A stretch of 64,000 nucleotides of DNA from Cyathus striatus (GCA_025738555.1 JAOVFP010000019.1:1240001-1304000); one strand, 5' to 3'. Shown: positions 23,347 through 35,846, counted from the stretch's first letter. Translations and numbers: made by a program. The notes: generated by a model not told the origin, from the sequence alone.

Positions 23347-24583
23347 TAGGCAAATGCATGGGTATGCCATACCCACATGGGTCACAGGTAAGGGTACTGG
23401 TGGGTATGGGTATGGGTCAGATCTTCAAGACCCATAAACCTGCAGGGTACCCGTAGGTAGTGTATCAAATAAAAATGACAAGAATGAATTTGCCATAACC
23501 ATAATACCTTTTATTAAGTGCATAGTGTACATAACTGTATAAAGTGTTTGTGTTTACAGGAAAACTCGGTTTTGCATTTTGTTCAGCTCACAGGGTTGAG
23601 CTTAGGTGATATAATATTATACAATTCATTAAAACTAACATTGAGACTCCAATTTATTTAGTATGTTATCGATATTAGATACCTGAATAGACCTACGCTT
23701 TACGGTCGTAACGACCCTACATTTATATTTTTAGGCCATTTTGTTCAGTTTCTATGAATGATATTGTTTTCCTCTTTCCTTGTACACAAACAATAAAATT
23801 CCTACTCTAAATCACAATCACTTGTTACTTATTTGGATAGACAGATTGCACTAGTACATACTGGTTACATGTGCTATGGGCATGTTCCATACTACTGTAT
23901 ATTGGACTTAATACAACTTTTATTTAATTTGTGATGCTTGTATATTGGTCTGAATATATGAACATTTGAATCTATTTAATAAATTCTTTTAAAGCTGTTG
24001 TAACTCTTTCAAATTAGTCTGTATTCATATCACTTTTTGTATGGTATAGGCCTTCTACAACATGCTTGTAACGAGCCTACGAACGTTTAAATCGACCCCT
24101 TGGATCAGCCTGAATATGTAATTAAAACCTTTCATTTTATTTGAATATATTAATAATTTTGATTAAAACTCTTGTAGCTCTTTCAAGTCAATCCGTATTT
24201 GTATCAAGTTTTGTATGATAAGGACCCTCAGCGACCTGTTTAATATAAGCCTATGAACATATAAATTGATTGCTTGGATCTGTCTAAATTTAGTATTGAA
24301 TATTTCAATATATTTAACAATTTCTATTCAAACTGTTGTAACTCTTTCAAATCAGTCAGCATTTGTATCACATTTCATACACAATACACCCTCCTCGATG
24401 CGTTTAAAATAAGCCTACAAATGCTTAAATTGACCAATTAGATCAATCAAAATATATAATTGAAAAAGTAATGGTAAAACCCATGGGTTACCATGGGTAT
24501 TGATTACCCATGCAAACCCATACCCATTCCCATGGGTATGGGTATGGGTTGAGCTCCAGATACCCATGGGTTACCCATGATGT
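23347..24583. mobile_element. hAT-like element, right end eroded
   Basis: The left end TAGGCAAATGCATGGGTATG resembles the hAT-like elements at 19921 and 61105. The right side has the usual cluster of ACCCATGGGT motifs (24476-24580) but no clean terminal CCCTA. Flanks CCTGGAG and GTTGGAG are only partly alike. The interior is AT-rich with three diverged ~185-bp repeats (CTGTTGTAACTCTTTCAAAT at about 23994, 24173 and 24331). Confidence 0.45.
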
Positions 24584-24631
24584 TGGAGTCTGGACAGAAT
24601 TTAGGGGGGAGGGTAAAGACCTCTGTTTAAG

Positions 24632-24939
24632 TATGAGGACCTTGGTTACTGTGACATGTCAGCTTAAGTCAGCTTAAGTCAGCTTCAAACTGATGCATAC
24701 AAATGATTTTATTGGCTGGAAAGTGTTTGGGTGAGCAGAAACTGCTAGGCTACTTGTTCAGAGGCTGTCGAGATGTCAGATTCTTTGGCTATAGAAAAGT
24801 ATGTGCTCAATGCATGCTCCAGCATTTCCCAAATTTGAATTCCCCAATCACATGTTGTAAACATATTTTTGTGTTGGTCATGTATGGCATATTTGTACTG
24901 TTGTTCATCACATCACTCTATATCCATGTCTATCACAGT
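24632..24939. other. Left flank of RE1, no recognised gene
   Basis: A plus-strand open stretch from 24703 (MILLAGKCLGEQKLLGYLFR) runs into the RE1 LTR. It is too short to name, and its continuation right of RE1 (from 32552) shows no matching open frame. Confidence 0.35.
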
Positions 24940-24944
24940 GGCCT

Positions 24945-25709
24945 TGTTATATCCATGTCCGGATACATCGTGCCGACGTTCCCACGTGACCTTCTAACAT
25001 ACCCGGTCCGTTCCCGGAACGTACCCGCTTCGGGTTTACACTTCCCGACGTTCCCGCCCGGGAACGTACCCGGAACCCGTCGGGTTTTCTATCGGGTATC
25101 CCGGATACGTACTTTCTCTTATGACGGCCTCACCGCGTCATCATTCTATTACTCCTCCCTTCCATTCCTACTTATACGTTTCATTATGGCCTTTGTAGAT
25201 TAGTTCCTTATTCTTCATTCTGAGCGCGTCATTTGCGCCCCTACTCCGCTTTGCCAAGACTTCATTTCCTACTTACTCCTTTGACTTGTCCTTTGTATAA
25301 TACTTCTACATTCGTATCTACAGGTTCCTACTTAGTATAAGTAGTCTTCCAGATGTAATAGGTAGTCTTTAGTATTCGTATCAACTCTGTACACTTTCTT
25401 CCTACTCTAAGTTCGAAACCCGCTCCGGGTTTTCCTTCGGGTTTCTCTCCCGCTACCTAGTGTAGTGGCGAAGCCTTCTCTTATACTCTAGAACGTCTTC
25501 CTTTGTTACATATCATCTTACTCGAAATACGAACCATTCCCTGGGGATATCCAGGCGGCGCAGCACACAAGCTGAAGCCACGGTTCTTTCCGCACTCCCG
25601 CTCTACGTTTCCGCACCCGTACTCACTTCGGGTTTCCGTTATAGTTCTCCCACACCCTCCGGGTGTCTTCGCAACCACTTCTAAGCAGGAAGAGAATCGG
25701 TACGTAACA
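24945..25709 (+). repeat. RE1 5' LTR
   Basis: The U3 part has many GGGTATCCCGG/CCCGCCCGGG palindromic pieces. A TATA-like GTATAAGT lies at 25335-25342, and R is predicted to start at 25371. R has a hairpin-capable AACCCGCTCCGGGTT at about 25417. The block GCAGCACACAAGCTGAAGCC (25560-25579) also occurs in the unrelated-looking LTR at 43747-44397. Confidence 0.95.
25335..25371 (+). promoter_or_regulatory. RE1 promoter: TATA-like box and predicted start
   Basis: GTATAAGT at 25335-25342 is about 30 bp upstream of A25371. That base is the first of 11 that are exactly complementary to the primer site after the LTR. In the Tf1 self-priming mechanism the transcript starts exactly there. The start site is inferred, not measured. 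Confidence 0.6.
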
Positions 25710-25711
25710 GT

Positions 25712-25722
25712 ATACGAATACT
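25712..25722 (+). promoter_or_regulatory. RE1 self-priming primer-binding site
   Basis: ATACGAATACT begins two bases after the LTR. It is the exact reverse complement of AGTATTCGTAT at 25371-25381 inside the same LTR. The match is 11 nt, the length used by Tf1-type elements, which prime reverse transcription with the cleaved 5' end of their own RNA. The site does not begin with TGG as most tRNA-primed sites do. Confidence 0.7.
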
Positions 25723-25746
25723 GATACCTTGGATATCTCTTCTATC

Positions 25747-28700
25747 ATGGCTCCAACTGGGACTTCGGTTACTCGCACAGCGCATACCGCTAGTCATACC
25801 AATGCTGTGGGTGCTCGTGCCACCCGTGCAGCTACGAGGCAACAGCCTCCACGGAGTACTTCAGGTTCTCTACCTTCTACACCGTCTCGGGTTACACCCA
25901 GCCCAGCACCACCTCCTAGTGCTACTTTCCTGGGTCCACCTCGACTTCCGCTCAGCTACTTTCTGTTCCTGCAGCCGGGAACCTCGGATCCGCTCAGGCT
26001 CCTCCGGATGGCACTCCACCGCCATACGGTACAGTCGCAGCGGAACGGGACACTCCCGAGGGTCACGGCTCCGATGGTGGTACCATTGGACCGCCACCTC
26101 CACCTCCTTCTCAGCCCAATCCTCCGTCTCCACCATCCTCAGACTCAGGGGATGATGGTGATGAGGATGATATCGACAATCCCAGGCGCACACCTCTTGC
26201 GCGCCACTCCCGGGAAGACCGGCTTGCCGAAGCTCTTTTGAGAGTTGCGGAATCCGCCCGGGGTACATCGGGAACACGTCGGGAACGCAACGTTCAAAAG
26301 CCAGATACTTTTGACGGTTCCAGTGCTGAGAAGTTGGAGCAGTTCATTACTCAATGCCAAATTTACTTCCGGAATAATCCTTCCCAATACTCGGATGGAC
26401 ATTCCCAGGTCAACTTCGCTCTCGCATATCTTCGGGATACCGCGCTTCAGCTCGTTATGCCGACCCTCTCCAATCCCTATGCTGATGATGAGTTCCTTCA
26501 CTCTTGGGAGGTTTTCGTCGTCATGCTAGAGGATAACCGGGTTAGCGAACCCGGAAGGGGATGCCGAGAATGATCTGGATGTCCTCGTTATGAAGGATTC
26601 ACAGAAACTGTCCAAGTATCTTGTACAGTTCAACAGGCTTGCACAGCGCACCGACTGGGATGATAAGTCCTTATGCCACCGACTCTATTCCGGGTTTCCG
26701 GGTCGCATTAAGGATGAGATCTCTCATGTTGGGAAACCTACCACAAAGCGCGGGATGATTAAGCTAGCTCAAGGGATCGATAGTCGGTACTGGGAACGCC
26801 AGTCCGAGCGTACACGGGAATCCCACCAGCCTCGGGGTCCGCGGGTTCCGGATAGCTCTGTTAGAGCTACTACAAACCGCCCCGCAGTCACCCCGGCGCC
26901 TTCCCGCCTCGTTTCGGGCCAATATGCACCCCGTCCGAGCTATCCCCACCGTGCTGGTAGTCACCCACCTCGTTCCTCGCAGCCTCCCCAACAGCGGAGG
27001 CCGGAATTGAATGACAAGGTTGGTCGAGATGGCAAACTTTTGCCACAAGAACGTCAGCGTCGCATGGACAACAATCTATGCTTGTTCTGCGGTAATCCGG
27101 GGCATCGCGCCAAAGAATGTCCCCGCTCTGCCTCTTCCGCGGCTAGAGCCCGGGCATCCGGAATATCCGCTTCGGCTCCTACGTCGGCTTCTGCGGGTCC
27201 CTCGACCCGCAGGTCCGCGCCTCTTTCCAACCCGGCTTCGGGTTCGAAAAAAATAGGGAGCGGTCCTCTGGACACCACACAAGCCGAGGACCGCGTTGTT
27301 CCCCCTTGTGTGCAGCCGATGCAGGTAAGACTCAACGCTTCCGCTCTTTCCGACCCCAATGCCCTTCATATTCCACTTTGTAGTACCATCCATGCTCTCC
27401 CTACACCCTGTACAGTTTCATATAGCGCTCTAGTCGATTCGGGTTCTACCCATTGTTTTATGGATTCATCTTTCGTTCGGACACATGCTATTCCTACCTC
27501 ACCTACTCCACCTATCGCTCTCAGACTTTTCGATGGCACCACCAATCATGTTATAACCGAGTTCGTTACACTGCCTGTACTATTCCCTACCGGTGAATGT
27601 ATTACAGTTGAACTCTATGTGACACCTCTTGATTCCGTGTGTTCTGCAGTCCTAGGATACAATTGGCTCACCCGCTTCAATCCGTTGATTGACTGGGTAT
27701 CGGGCTCATTAACATTCCGGACTCCAGACACTTCCGAGCAACTTCCGCTCAAATCCGGGATCTCGGAACCAGGTTCCGCTTCCGAGGATCCATCTCCGGT
27801 CACCTCTGATGAGTCTCTGCCACCTCCTCCTAGCATTTCGCTAATAAATGGTGCCGCCTTCTCGCGTGCATGCCGTTTAGAGGGAGCACAGACTTTCCGT
27901 ATCCAGCTTGGTGCTGTCGCTTCCGCCGCTGCCCTCAATCCAGAGGAAGCTCCGGATCTCTCTTCAATACCGTCTGAGTATCACGAGTTTGCTGATGTAT
28001 TTAGCAAGTCCCGGGCAGATACACTTGCCCCTCACCGTCCCTACGACTTAAAGATCAACCTAGAAGAAGGTGCTTCACCTCCTGTAGGTCGGATCTATTC
28101 CCTTTCCCAATCCGAGCTTTCCGCTCTTCGGGAATTCATCGATGAACATATCCGGATCGGATTTATTCAACCTTCACGCTCTCCGCACGGGCTCCCGTCC
28201 TTTTTGTCCGCAAGAAGGACGGATCGCTTCGGCTTTGTGTGGATTTCGCGGGTTGAACGCTATTTCTAAAAAGGATCGTTATCCTTTGCCACTCATTTCA
28301 GATTTGCTCGACAGTCCCCGTCGCGCCCGTATCTACACCAAGATCGACCTGCGTCATGCGTACCACCTGGTCCGCATTGCTGAGGACGATGAATGGAAAA
28401 CCGCTTTCGGACTCGCTATGGATCCTTTGAATGGCTAGTCATGCCCTTCGGACTTTCCAATGCACCCGCGGGTTTCCAACGCTTCATGAACGATGTTTTC
28501 AAAGACCTTCTTGATGTGTGCGTCATAGTTTATTTGGATGACATCCTTATATACTCTGATAACCTTGCGCAACATCGCCAACATGTCAGGGAAGTTTTGC
28601 GTCGACTCGGAAGCACGGGTTGTACGCGCGCGCGGATAAGTGTGAGTTCCACTCGGAATCCGTGGAATATCTCGGATATATACTATCGCCCAACGGTCTC

Positions 28701-30946
28701 ACCATGTCTCCAACAAAGGTGAAGACTATTCAAGAATGGCGGAACCAAGGAAAGTAAAAGACATTCAATCCTTCCTTGGGTTCGCTAATTTCTATCGGCG
28801 TTTTATATACAACTATTCCGACATAGTTGTTCCGCTCACCCGCCTTACCCGGAAGGGTAATCCGTGGAACTTCTCGGAAAAATGCCGTTCCGCTTTCACT
28901 GAACTTAAGGACGCTTTCACGTCGGCACCCATTCTTACCCATTGGGTTCCCGACAAGCAGCTCATCGTGGAAACCGACGCTTCGGATTACGCGTTGGCTG
29001 CTATCCTGTCTATAGTTTCTGATGATGGCGAGATTCACCCTATCGCTTTCCACTCACGAACCTTTACACCTCCCGAGTTAAACTACGACACCCACGACAA
29101 GGAATTGCTTGCTATCTTGAAGCATTCCAAGTCTGGCGTCATTACCTGGAAGGTTCGGTTCACCCATCGATGTCGTCACAGACCACAAGAACTTGGAATA
29201 CTTTTCCACAACCAAGATCTTGTCCCGACGACAAGCCCGATGGTCAGTATCTTTCCCAGTTCAATCTAGTGATCGCTTTCGACCCGGAAAACTCGGGGCG
29301 AAGCCGGATGCTCTGACTAGACGATGGGACGTCTACCCTAAAGAGGGGGATAGCGACTACGCTAAGGTCAATCCGCATAACTATCGTCCAGTGTTCACCC
29401 AGGAACAGCTTATCACTTCTCTCCGAGCAACCTCACTTATTGTACCTGCTCTTCGCGCTAGTATCATCATGGACATTGAACAGTTACATACTGACATATT
29501 ATCAGCTCTCCCTAATGACCCGGTCGCAGTTATCCGAATGCGGACTCCCGAGAATCGTTGGACTGTAACCCCGGACGGTTTCCTCCGTCTAGATAACCGG
29601 ATCTATGTTCCGGACTCCGGAACCCTTCGGCTTCGGGTTTTACAGTACAAACACGACCACCCGCTTTCAGGACACCTTGGACAGAACAAGACCCTCGAGC
29701 TAATTCGACGCGAATATACTTGGCCGCTTATACGGACGTTTGTAAAGGACTATTGTAAGTCTTGTAATACTTGCATGCGTTCTAAACCACAGCGCCACCG
29801 CCCGTACGGAACCCTGAAACAACTTCCGGTTCCCGGACGCCCATGGCATTCGATATCTATGGATTTCATAGATCAACTTCCAAAATCATCGGCTTCCAAG
29901 TATGATTCTATACTCGTTATCGTGGATCGTTTCTCCAAACAGTCTATCTTCATTCCCACTCATACCACTTGCTCTTCTTCCGACCTTGCGCTTCTATTTG
30001 TACTTCATGTCTTTTCCAAGCACGGAGTCCCGGAACACATCACTTCCGATCGTGGTTCCGAGTTTGTGTCGCATTTCTTCCGTTCCCTCGGTACAGCCCT
30101 CGACATCACTTTACATTTCACCTCGGGTTATCACCCCGAAGGCGACGGCCAAACGGAACGCACAAACCAAACTCTGGAACAATACCTTCGGGCCTACTGC
30201 AACTACCAGCAGGATAACTGGTGTGATCTCTTACCTCTTGCTGAATTTGCTTACAATAATGCACCGAAAGCGCAACCACAGGAATTTCACCGTTCTACGC
30301 AAACAAGGGTTATCACCCGAACCTTGCGATACATCCGGAACGTGATCTCACTTCCGCTCGTGCCCGGCACTTCGCAGTAAACCTCGAGGAACTTCACGAG
30401 ATGCTTCGGACCGAAATACTCAGTGCGCAGAAACGTTACCAAGCACCCGCCGATGCGCGTCGCAAACCCGCACCGCATTCCCCGTCGGGACAAAGGTATA
30501 TCGCCAAAGCCGAGTACTTCCGGACAACCCGACCATCCCGGAAACTTGCAGAAAAGTTCCTAGGACCTTTTGAAGTCATCGCACTTGCCGGATCGCATTC
30601 GCGTACCTTGCGCCTTCCAGAACAATTTCGTGCAGTCCACCCAGTATTCCATGTATCCATGCTTGAACCCAATACTGAAAATACTATCCCAGATCGCATT
30701 ATTCCTCCACCACCACCTGTCCAGGTTGATGGTGATATTGAATACGAGGTCTCGGAAATATTGGACTCTAAACTGGATCGTCGCTTGCGTTGCAAACTGA
30801 GGTACTACGTACGCTGGCTAGGGTATGAAGGGACAGATGAAGAGTTTTCATGGCTTCCGGCCACGGAACTGGAACACGCTACGGATATCATTGAAGAGTT
30901 CCACTCCCGCTATCCGGATAAGCCCGGCCCTACTCCTATTTCTTAA
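25747..30946 (+). CDS. RE1 Gag-Pol polyprotein (reading frame shifted in places)
   Basis: Starts ATG 25747 ([20 protein letters not shown]) and ends at a TAA at 30944-30946. Gag has a proline-rich region, then [20 protein letters not shown]. The zinc knuckle [14 protein letters not shown] is at 27079-27120. Protease [14 protein letters not shown] is near 27430. Reverse transcriptase has YLDD at 28531-28542, and RNase H has [12 protein letters not shown] near 28970. Integrase has the H-H-C-C zinc site (HPLSGH..CKSCNTC), [15 protein letters not shown] and [13 protein letters not shown]. The chromodomain [19 protein letters not shown] is near 30740-30900. The longest clean part is 26590-28190. 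About a dozen breaks, each the loss of one base from a short run or of one dinucleotide unit, split the frame. Without them it reads as one Gag-Pol frame, as in Tf1. A near-identical sister copy may be intact. Confidence 0.9.
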
Positions 30947-31768
30947 ATTTCACGTTACTTATTATCCGCTTGCAGTTTCACCTTATACAAAAACCAAAAA
31001 CAACGAATAACATCCAAAAAGCGAGATACAAGTACATTAATTCTTGGTAACGTGTTACGACCATTTCCATCACTCCCTCTGCGTCTGCAACTCGACCCGA
31101 GCTACTTCCACACCTTCCGACGCAATTCCGGCACCCGTCACAACTTCCTCGTATGCATCCGGATCCCGGAGGCATTCCACGAGCAAGGTTTCAATATGGA
31201 AACATGGACAATGTGCCCAGATACCTTGGAAACATCTCAGGACAACTTATCGAGTTTGCCTACCACCTGGAAATTGGCATCACGACATCTGTAACTCAAC
31301 TTGATAGACTACGCTATCTTCCAATGCTTCCTGCATTTTCCCGGCAGTTCCTGCTACTTCCGCATCCAACCCAGACCTCATCCAATATCTTCCAATCACT
31401 TCCCCATCCATTTCCAACTCTTCCGATGCTTCCAACCCAGTTCCGACACTCATCTCAGTCGGATATACAATCAGCAGTGCAACTAAGCTTGCCGCATTAC
31501 CGGAACATCCGGAACGAATGGCTACCAGTGGAATATTGATGCACATGTCCTTCCACATCCATGGGCAGTGTTAATAGGTCTCGGGTTCAGCTACGACTTG
31601 CTGGAACTTACTCAGGAACTTGTAGTTCACACCTTTGCTACTTCCCTTGCCAAAGGAATCAGATGCGCTCTCTTTCTGTTATTTGAACATTCACTGACCA
31701 ATAGGATTTCTCGTATTATTTTTAGTTATATTTTCTCGCACACAGTATGACCTCGTGGGCTCGGCCCT
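30947..31768 (+). other. RE1 3' untranslated region
   Basis: About 820 bp between the chromodomain stop and the polypurine tract. It is rich in CTTCC/TTCCGG motifs, most dense at 31310-31460. I see no conserved coding frame. Confidence 0.6.
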
Positions 31769-31781
31769 AAAAGGGGGATAC
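31769..31781 (+). promoter_or_regulatory. RE1 polypurine tract
   Basis: AAAAGGGGGATAC directly precedes the 3' LTR, where plus-strand DNA synthesis starts in LTR retrotransposons. Confidence 0.85.
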
Positions 31782-32546
31782 TGTTATATCCATGTCCGGA
31801 TACATCGTGCCGACGTTCCCACGTGACCTTCTAACATACCCGGTCCGTTCCCGGAACGTACCCGCTTCGGGTTTACACTTCCCGACGTTCCCGCCCGGGA
31901 ACGTACCCGGAACCCGTCGGGTTTTCTATCGGGTATCCCGGATACGTACTTTCTCTTATGACGGCCTCACCGCGTCATCATTCTATTACTCCTCCCTTCC
32001 ATTCCTACTTATACGTTTCATTATGGCCTTTGTAGATTAGTTCCTTATTCTTCATTCTGAGCGCGTCATTTGCGCCCCTACTCCGCTTTGCCAAGACTTC
32101 ATTTCCTACTTACTCCTTTGACTTGTCCTTTGTATAATACTTCTACATTCGTATCTACAGGTTCCTACTTAGTATAAGTAGTCTTCCAGATGTAATAGGT
32201 AGTCTTTAGTATTCGTATCAACTCTGTACACTTTCTTCCTACTCTAAGTTCGAAACCCGCTCCGGGTTTTCCTTCGGGTTTCTCTCCCGCTACCTAGTGT
32301 AGTGGCGAAGCCTTCTCTTATACTCTAGAACGTCTTCCTTTGTTACATATCATCTTACTCGAAATACGAACCATTCCCTGGGGATATCCAGGCGGCGCAG
32401 CACACAAGCTGAAGCCACGGTTCTTTCCGCACTCCCGCTCTACGTTTCCGCACCCGTACTCACTTCGGGTTTCCGTTATAGTTCTCCCACACCCTCCGGG
32501 TGTCTTCGCAACCACTTCTAAGCAGGAAGAGAATCGGTACGTAACA
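31782..32546 (+). repeat. RE1 3' LTR
   Basis: 765 bp, offset 6837 from the 5' LTR and apparently identical to it. It is followed by the GGCCT target duplicate. Identity of the two LTRs implies a very recent insertion. Confidence 0.95.
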
Positions 32547-32745
32547 GGCCTTTCCCAATGAAAAGTTCATATCAACTTCTTTTCCCCTTGGATCATCTTG
32601 TCATTCATTCTATTTTCGACAGTTATGGCCATAAGTGACTTTGCATATTTCATTGAGTTCAATGATCTTAATCTCATCCCCAGCATTGGATTTGCACAAT
32701 CATTCATTCTTACTCTAAGATAATCAGGCCATCTGCTTTCCATGC

Positions 32746-34437
32746 TAGGGAAGTGCATAGGTAACCTGTGAGTGTTTGGCCCATTGTAACAAAGCTTCCA
32801 TTGTTCTAAAGATGCTGGATTTGTTCTAATGACACATTTATCATTCTAACAATACCAGCATTGTTAGAATGATACAGGATTTGCTATAACAATGCTTACA
32901 TCATTCTAAAGATGCTGGATTCATTATAACGACATATTTATTGTCCTAACAGTGCTGGTATCATTGGAATGATACAGGATTCATTATAATGACACTTGTA
33001 TTATTCCAACAATGCTGATATATTCATTACAGTAAATACTAAAGTGAGAGGCTCATTATGATGATTGTAGGTTATTTAGAATTATATACAACTATAAAAT
33101 CATCTTGAAAAACTACAGGTACTAACTAAGTAACATGTTTCTGAACCCCAAGTCATCTCAATCTATTGGAAATCATAACCTGGGTTTTTTTTATGTATTC
33201 TTGTAACTTATGTAACAGAAATACCAAATTATAGTGAACTAAAATTAAAGTTCAACAGCAAAGACAGGCTTAAGAATATATCACAGGGAATAGTATGAAA
33301 AAGAGCTGAGAACAGCTAGAGAATGAATCAAGAATGAAGCTTAGAGCTCCAGAACAAAGGGAAGTATTTGAATATAAAGGGGATAATTTTATAATGAATC
33401 TGAGAGCTGGAGAGTGAAGCTTTGAGCTATAGAACAAAGGGGAGGGCTTGAGATCAAAGAGGAGAGTTGGAAGTTAAAGTTTAGAGTTTCAGAATGAATA
33501 GGTGTGCTTGAAGGGAAAGTGAGAGCTTGAGATGTAATAGTTAGTGCTCCAGAACAAAGAAGGGAGCTTTTAAATGAAGAGAAGAGCTTTTGAATGAAGA
33601 GAGGTGTAGAATAAAGAAGAGAGCATGGGAATGAAGATGAGTGCTTGGGAATGAAGAGGAGAGCTTCAGAACAAGGAGAGCTTAGGAACAAAGAGGAGAG
33701 CTGGGGAACGAAAATTAGAGCTTCAGAACAAGGAGGAGAGATCTAGAATGAAGATGAGAGCTGGAGAACAAAGCCCAGAGTGTCAGAATAAAGATGGCCA
33801 CCTGAGAATCAAAGGAAGAGATCCAGAATATGGAATGCTTGATAATGAAGGGGATAATTTGAGAATGAAGCTGAGAGCTAGGATATGAAGCTTAGAGCCC
33901 TAGAATGAAGGTATGTCCATGAAAACAAAGCAGAGAAGTTCAGAATGAAGATGTGAGTTCAAAAAGACCTTCAGGATGAACTAGAGACCTTTAGACTGAA
34001 CTATAGAGTGTGATATTGAATCAATGTCCTCAAGAGTGAAGCAAAACATTCAGAACGAAGTGAAAGCTGTTCAAGTGAAGTAATAATGTTCAGTATGAGC
34101 CAAAGAGCATCATAGCTATTCAGAGGCCTCTAGAACAATGTATGGAGTGTGAAAGTGATGCAGAGAGCTGGCATAGAAAATCCAGAGGTCCAGTATGGCA
34201 CAGTGAGTGCTGGAAAAAAGTAGAGATTGTAAAATTGATGAAAAAAGCTTTTAAACGATATAGAGAGAGTAGCAAAGCAGACAGCCATTAAAATGAAGTA
34301 GAGAGAATAATAACAATGAAGGGAGTAATATAAACACAAGCAAGGATAGACTACCCATAATTTCCAACCCAAGCTGACCCACATGTACCTGCAACCCACA
34401 ACCCTGCATGGGTACACCATACTTGTGCTCTTCCTTA
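32746..34437. mobile_element. hAT-like non-autonomous element with purine-rich minisatellite
   Basis: The left end TAGGGAAGTGCATAGGTAAC and the inverted right end GTATGGTG..GCTCTTCCTTA resemble the hAT-like element at 19921-22230, as do the subterminal TTGTTCTAACAATGCTGG repeats. Flanks TTCCATGC and GATCATAC agree at only half their positions, so the duplication is eroded. The centre (33300-34130) is a ~20-bp array. No transposase is visible. Confidence 0.6.
33300..34130. repeat. Degenerate ~20-bp purine-rich minisatellite
   Basis: Units such as GAGAGCTTGGGAATGAAGAG and GAGAGCTGGAGAACAAAGC repeat with much variation. It occupies the same place in its element as the 20460-21120 array does in its own. 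Confidence 0.7.
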
Positions 34438-34445
34438 GATCATAC

Positions 34446-35097
34446 TATAGATTGTATCAAACACAGTAGTAGATAATTGACCTATTTATGGAGTGATTTC
34501 AATCAATGTACCTACAAGCAGCCTGCAGCATTCTAATATTATCATGGGTCTATTAATACAGCAGGCTAATTATAGCTTACTTGTCCATCCAGTCAGTCTT
34601 GAGTTCAACTCCTGCCATGCACAACAAGCTATTACACACAAATCCAGTGAACTATTCTCTCAGACATAATCAATCTCATTCCAACAACTTTCTAGAAAAA
34701 AGCCCATGCTACTGCACTCCATATGCTTTTTCAAGTTAGGTTTCATCTCAAAGTTAGGTTTATACTACATAAACACTTTTTTAACAATTAAGTGGTTAAC
34801 TGAAATTCTGGCCAAACAGGATGCACCTAAGCAATTATCTAAGTGACAGCTGTTTTGCTGAAGGTTGGAGTTCAACTACTTTGATCTAGTTGAGTGTGGT
34901 TGTCTGGCTTTCCATAGAGTACTGAGCTGCCAACTAGAGTATTCTATTTGAATAACACTACCAAGGGGAGAGTCCAAGGGCTGGGGTTGAGTCCCATGCT
35001 GCCAGTCAAAGTATCTGCACAATACAAACCAAGGAATTCAACACAATGGCAATATATTTGGGCTATCAATTCCTACATGAATTACAAAGTACTAGAT
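34446..35097. other. Mixed repeat remnants, no gene
   Basis: Contains an inverted-repeat end GGCTTTCCAT at about 34906-34915, similar to element 5110-6850. Two tRNA T-arm-like pieces also occur: TCTTGAGTTCAACTCCTGCC near 34600 and GGGCTGGGGTTGAGTCCCAT near 34978. No coding signal is visible. Confidence 0.45.
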
Positions 35098-35102
35098 AGC
35101 TA

Positions 35103-35841
35103 TGTAAGGCCTGTCAGTGGCCTACGTATGAAATCACCTATAATACAAACCACTTGTCAGAATCATATCAAACAATACAATAAAAATATGAACCAATACA
35201 ATATGTGCACATGCCGAATGAAGCAGATCAAAGTGGAGAAAAGTGAAGTCATTAGAACACAAAAGGCCATCCTACCAAAAGTTGACATGTTCTGAAACCA
35301 ACAAGTCATGTGCCAGACCAACCAATACCCTCAGAACCAAACAACCCTGAAACTAAACATACCAATTTGACTTGGACGACACTCATGGAATCAGGCACAG
35401 CACTCAAAAACAGCAGAAAAGCGACAACCCTCAACATGTGTTGCCACACACACTTATACAAAGGCTATGTTTTTCTTTACACTAGTTTACTATTTAAATT
35501 TTATATGACTCACCTAGATACTTACATATATAAGCCCCTCTGTAGCTAGCTACCTCTCCTCAGTTGAATACATGAGTTCACATCTACCCTATCCAGTCTC
35601 CACTGTTTGACAAGGGTCAAGTAGCTCAAGAAGAGCGCCCTCAGGTTGATACTACTCTTGATAGCAGTCTCAAGTATCTGCTTTCACACTCTTACATCAA
35701 AACTCGAAGTCTGATCTTTTCAGACTTATCTCAAGCACATCATCAAAACCTATTCCCTCGATTTGAAGCCACCAGCAACTGACAGATGCAGTCGCACTCG
35801 CTGAAACTCTATTTCCCTTCAAACAACACTTCACATCCCAC
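35103..35841 (+). mobile_element. Solo LTR, family 3, copy ii
   Basis: A 739-bp copy of the LTR at 21444-22181, flanked by exact AGCTA duplicates (35098-35102, 35842-35846). It has the same TATATAAG (35527-35534) and CCCCTCTGTAGCTAGCTA. Compared with copy i, most CG sites are TG or CA, so it is older. Confidence 0.8.
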
Positions 35842-35846
35842 AGCTA

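Larger units (their letters stand above)
22328..24623 (+). mobile_element. Minisatellite-bearing TIR element (family 2)
   Basis: The ends CAGTACTTTACCCTCCCCCC and the inverted GGGGGGAGGGTAAAGACCTC are flanked by TGTTTAAG (22320-22327, 24624-24631). The layout follows the other family-2 copies: subterminal TCCAGACTCCGGATGGA/CCAGGTGGACTCTG repeats in place of TCTGTACGGATC, then a GTGTGACAC minisatellite (about 22610-23050). A hAT-like element is nested at about 23347-24583. No coding capacity is visible. Confidence 0.7.
24945..32546 (+). mobile_element. RE1, complete Ty3/gypsy chromovirus
   Basis: A full-length 7602-bp LTR retrotransposon. The two 765-bp LTRs (24945-25709, 31782-32546) show no difference that I can find by eye, and both begin TGTTATATCC and end GTAACA. 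The 5-bp duplication GGCCT lies at 24940-24944 and 32547-32551. Next to the left LTR is a self-complementary primer site (25712-25722), and next to the right one a polypurine tract (31769-31781). The body encodes Gag with a zinc knuckle, protease, reverse transcriptase, RNase H, integrase and a C-terminal chromodomain in that order, which is the Ty3/gypsy order. CpGs are frequent, unlike in the older repeats around it. Same-family solo LTRs are at 41894-43062 and 56976-57741. Confidence 0.95.

Noticed and set aside
26764..27938. Long antisense and alternate-frame open stretches inside RE1 gag-pol
   Set aside because: They overlap a well-supported zinc knuckle and protease in the sense frame. 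GC-rich sequence gives long shadow frames.
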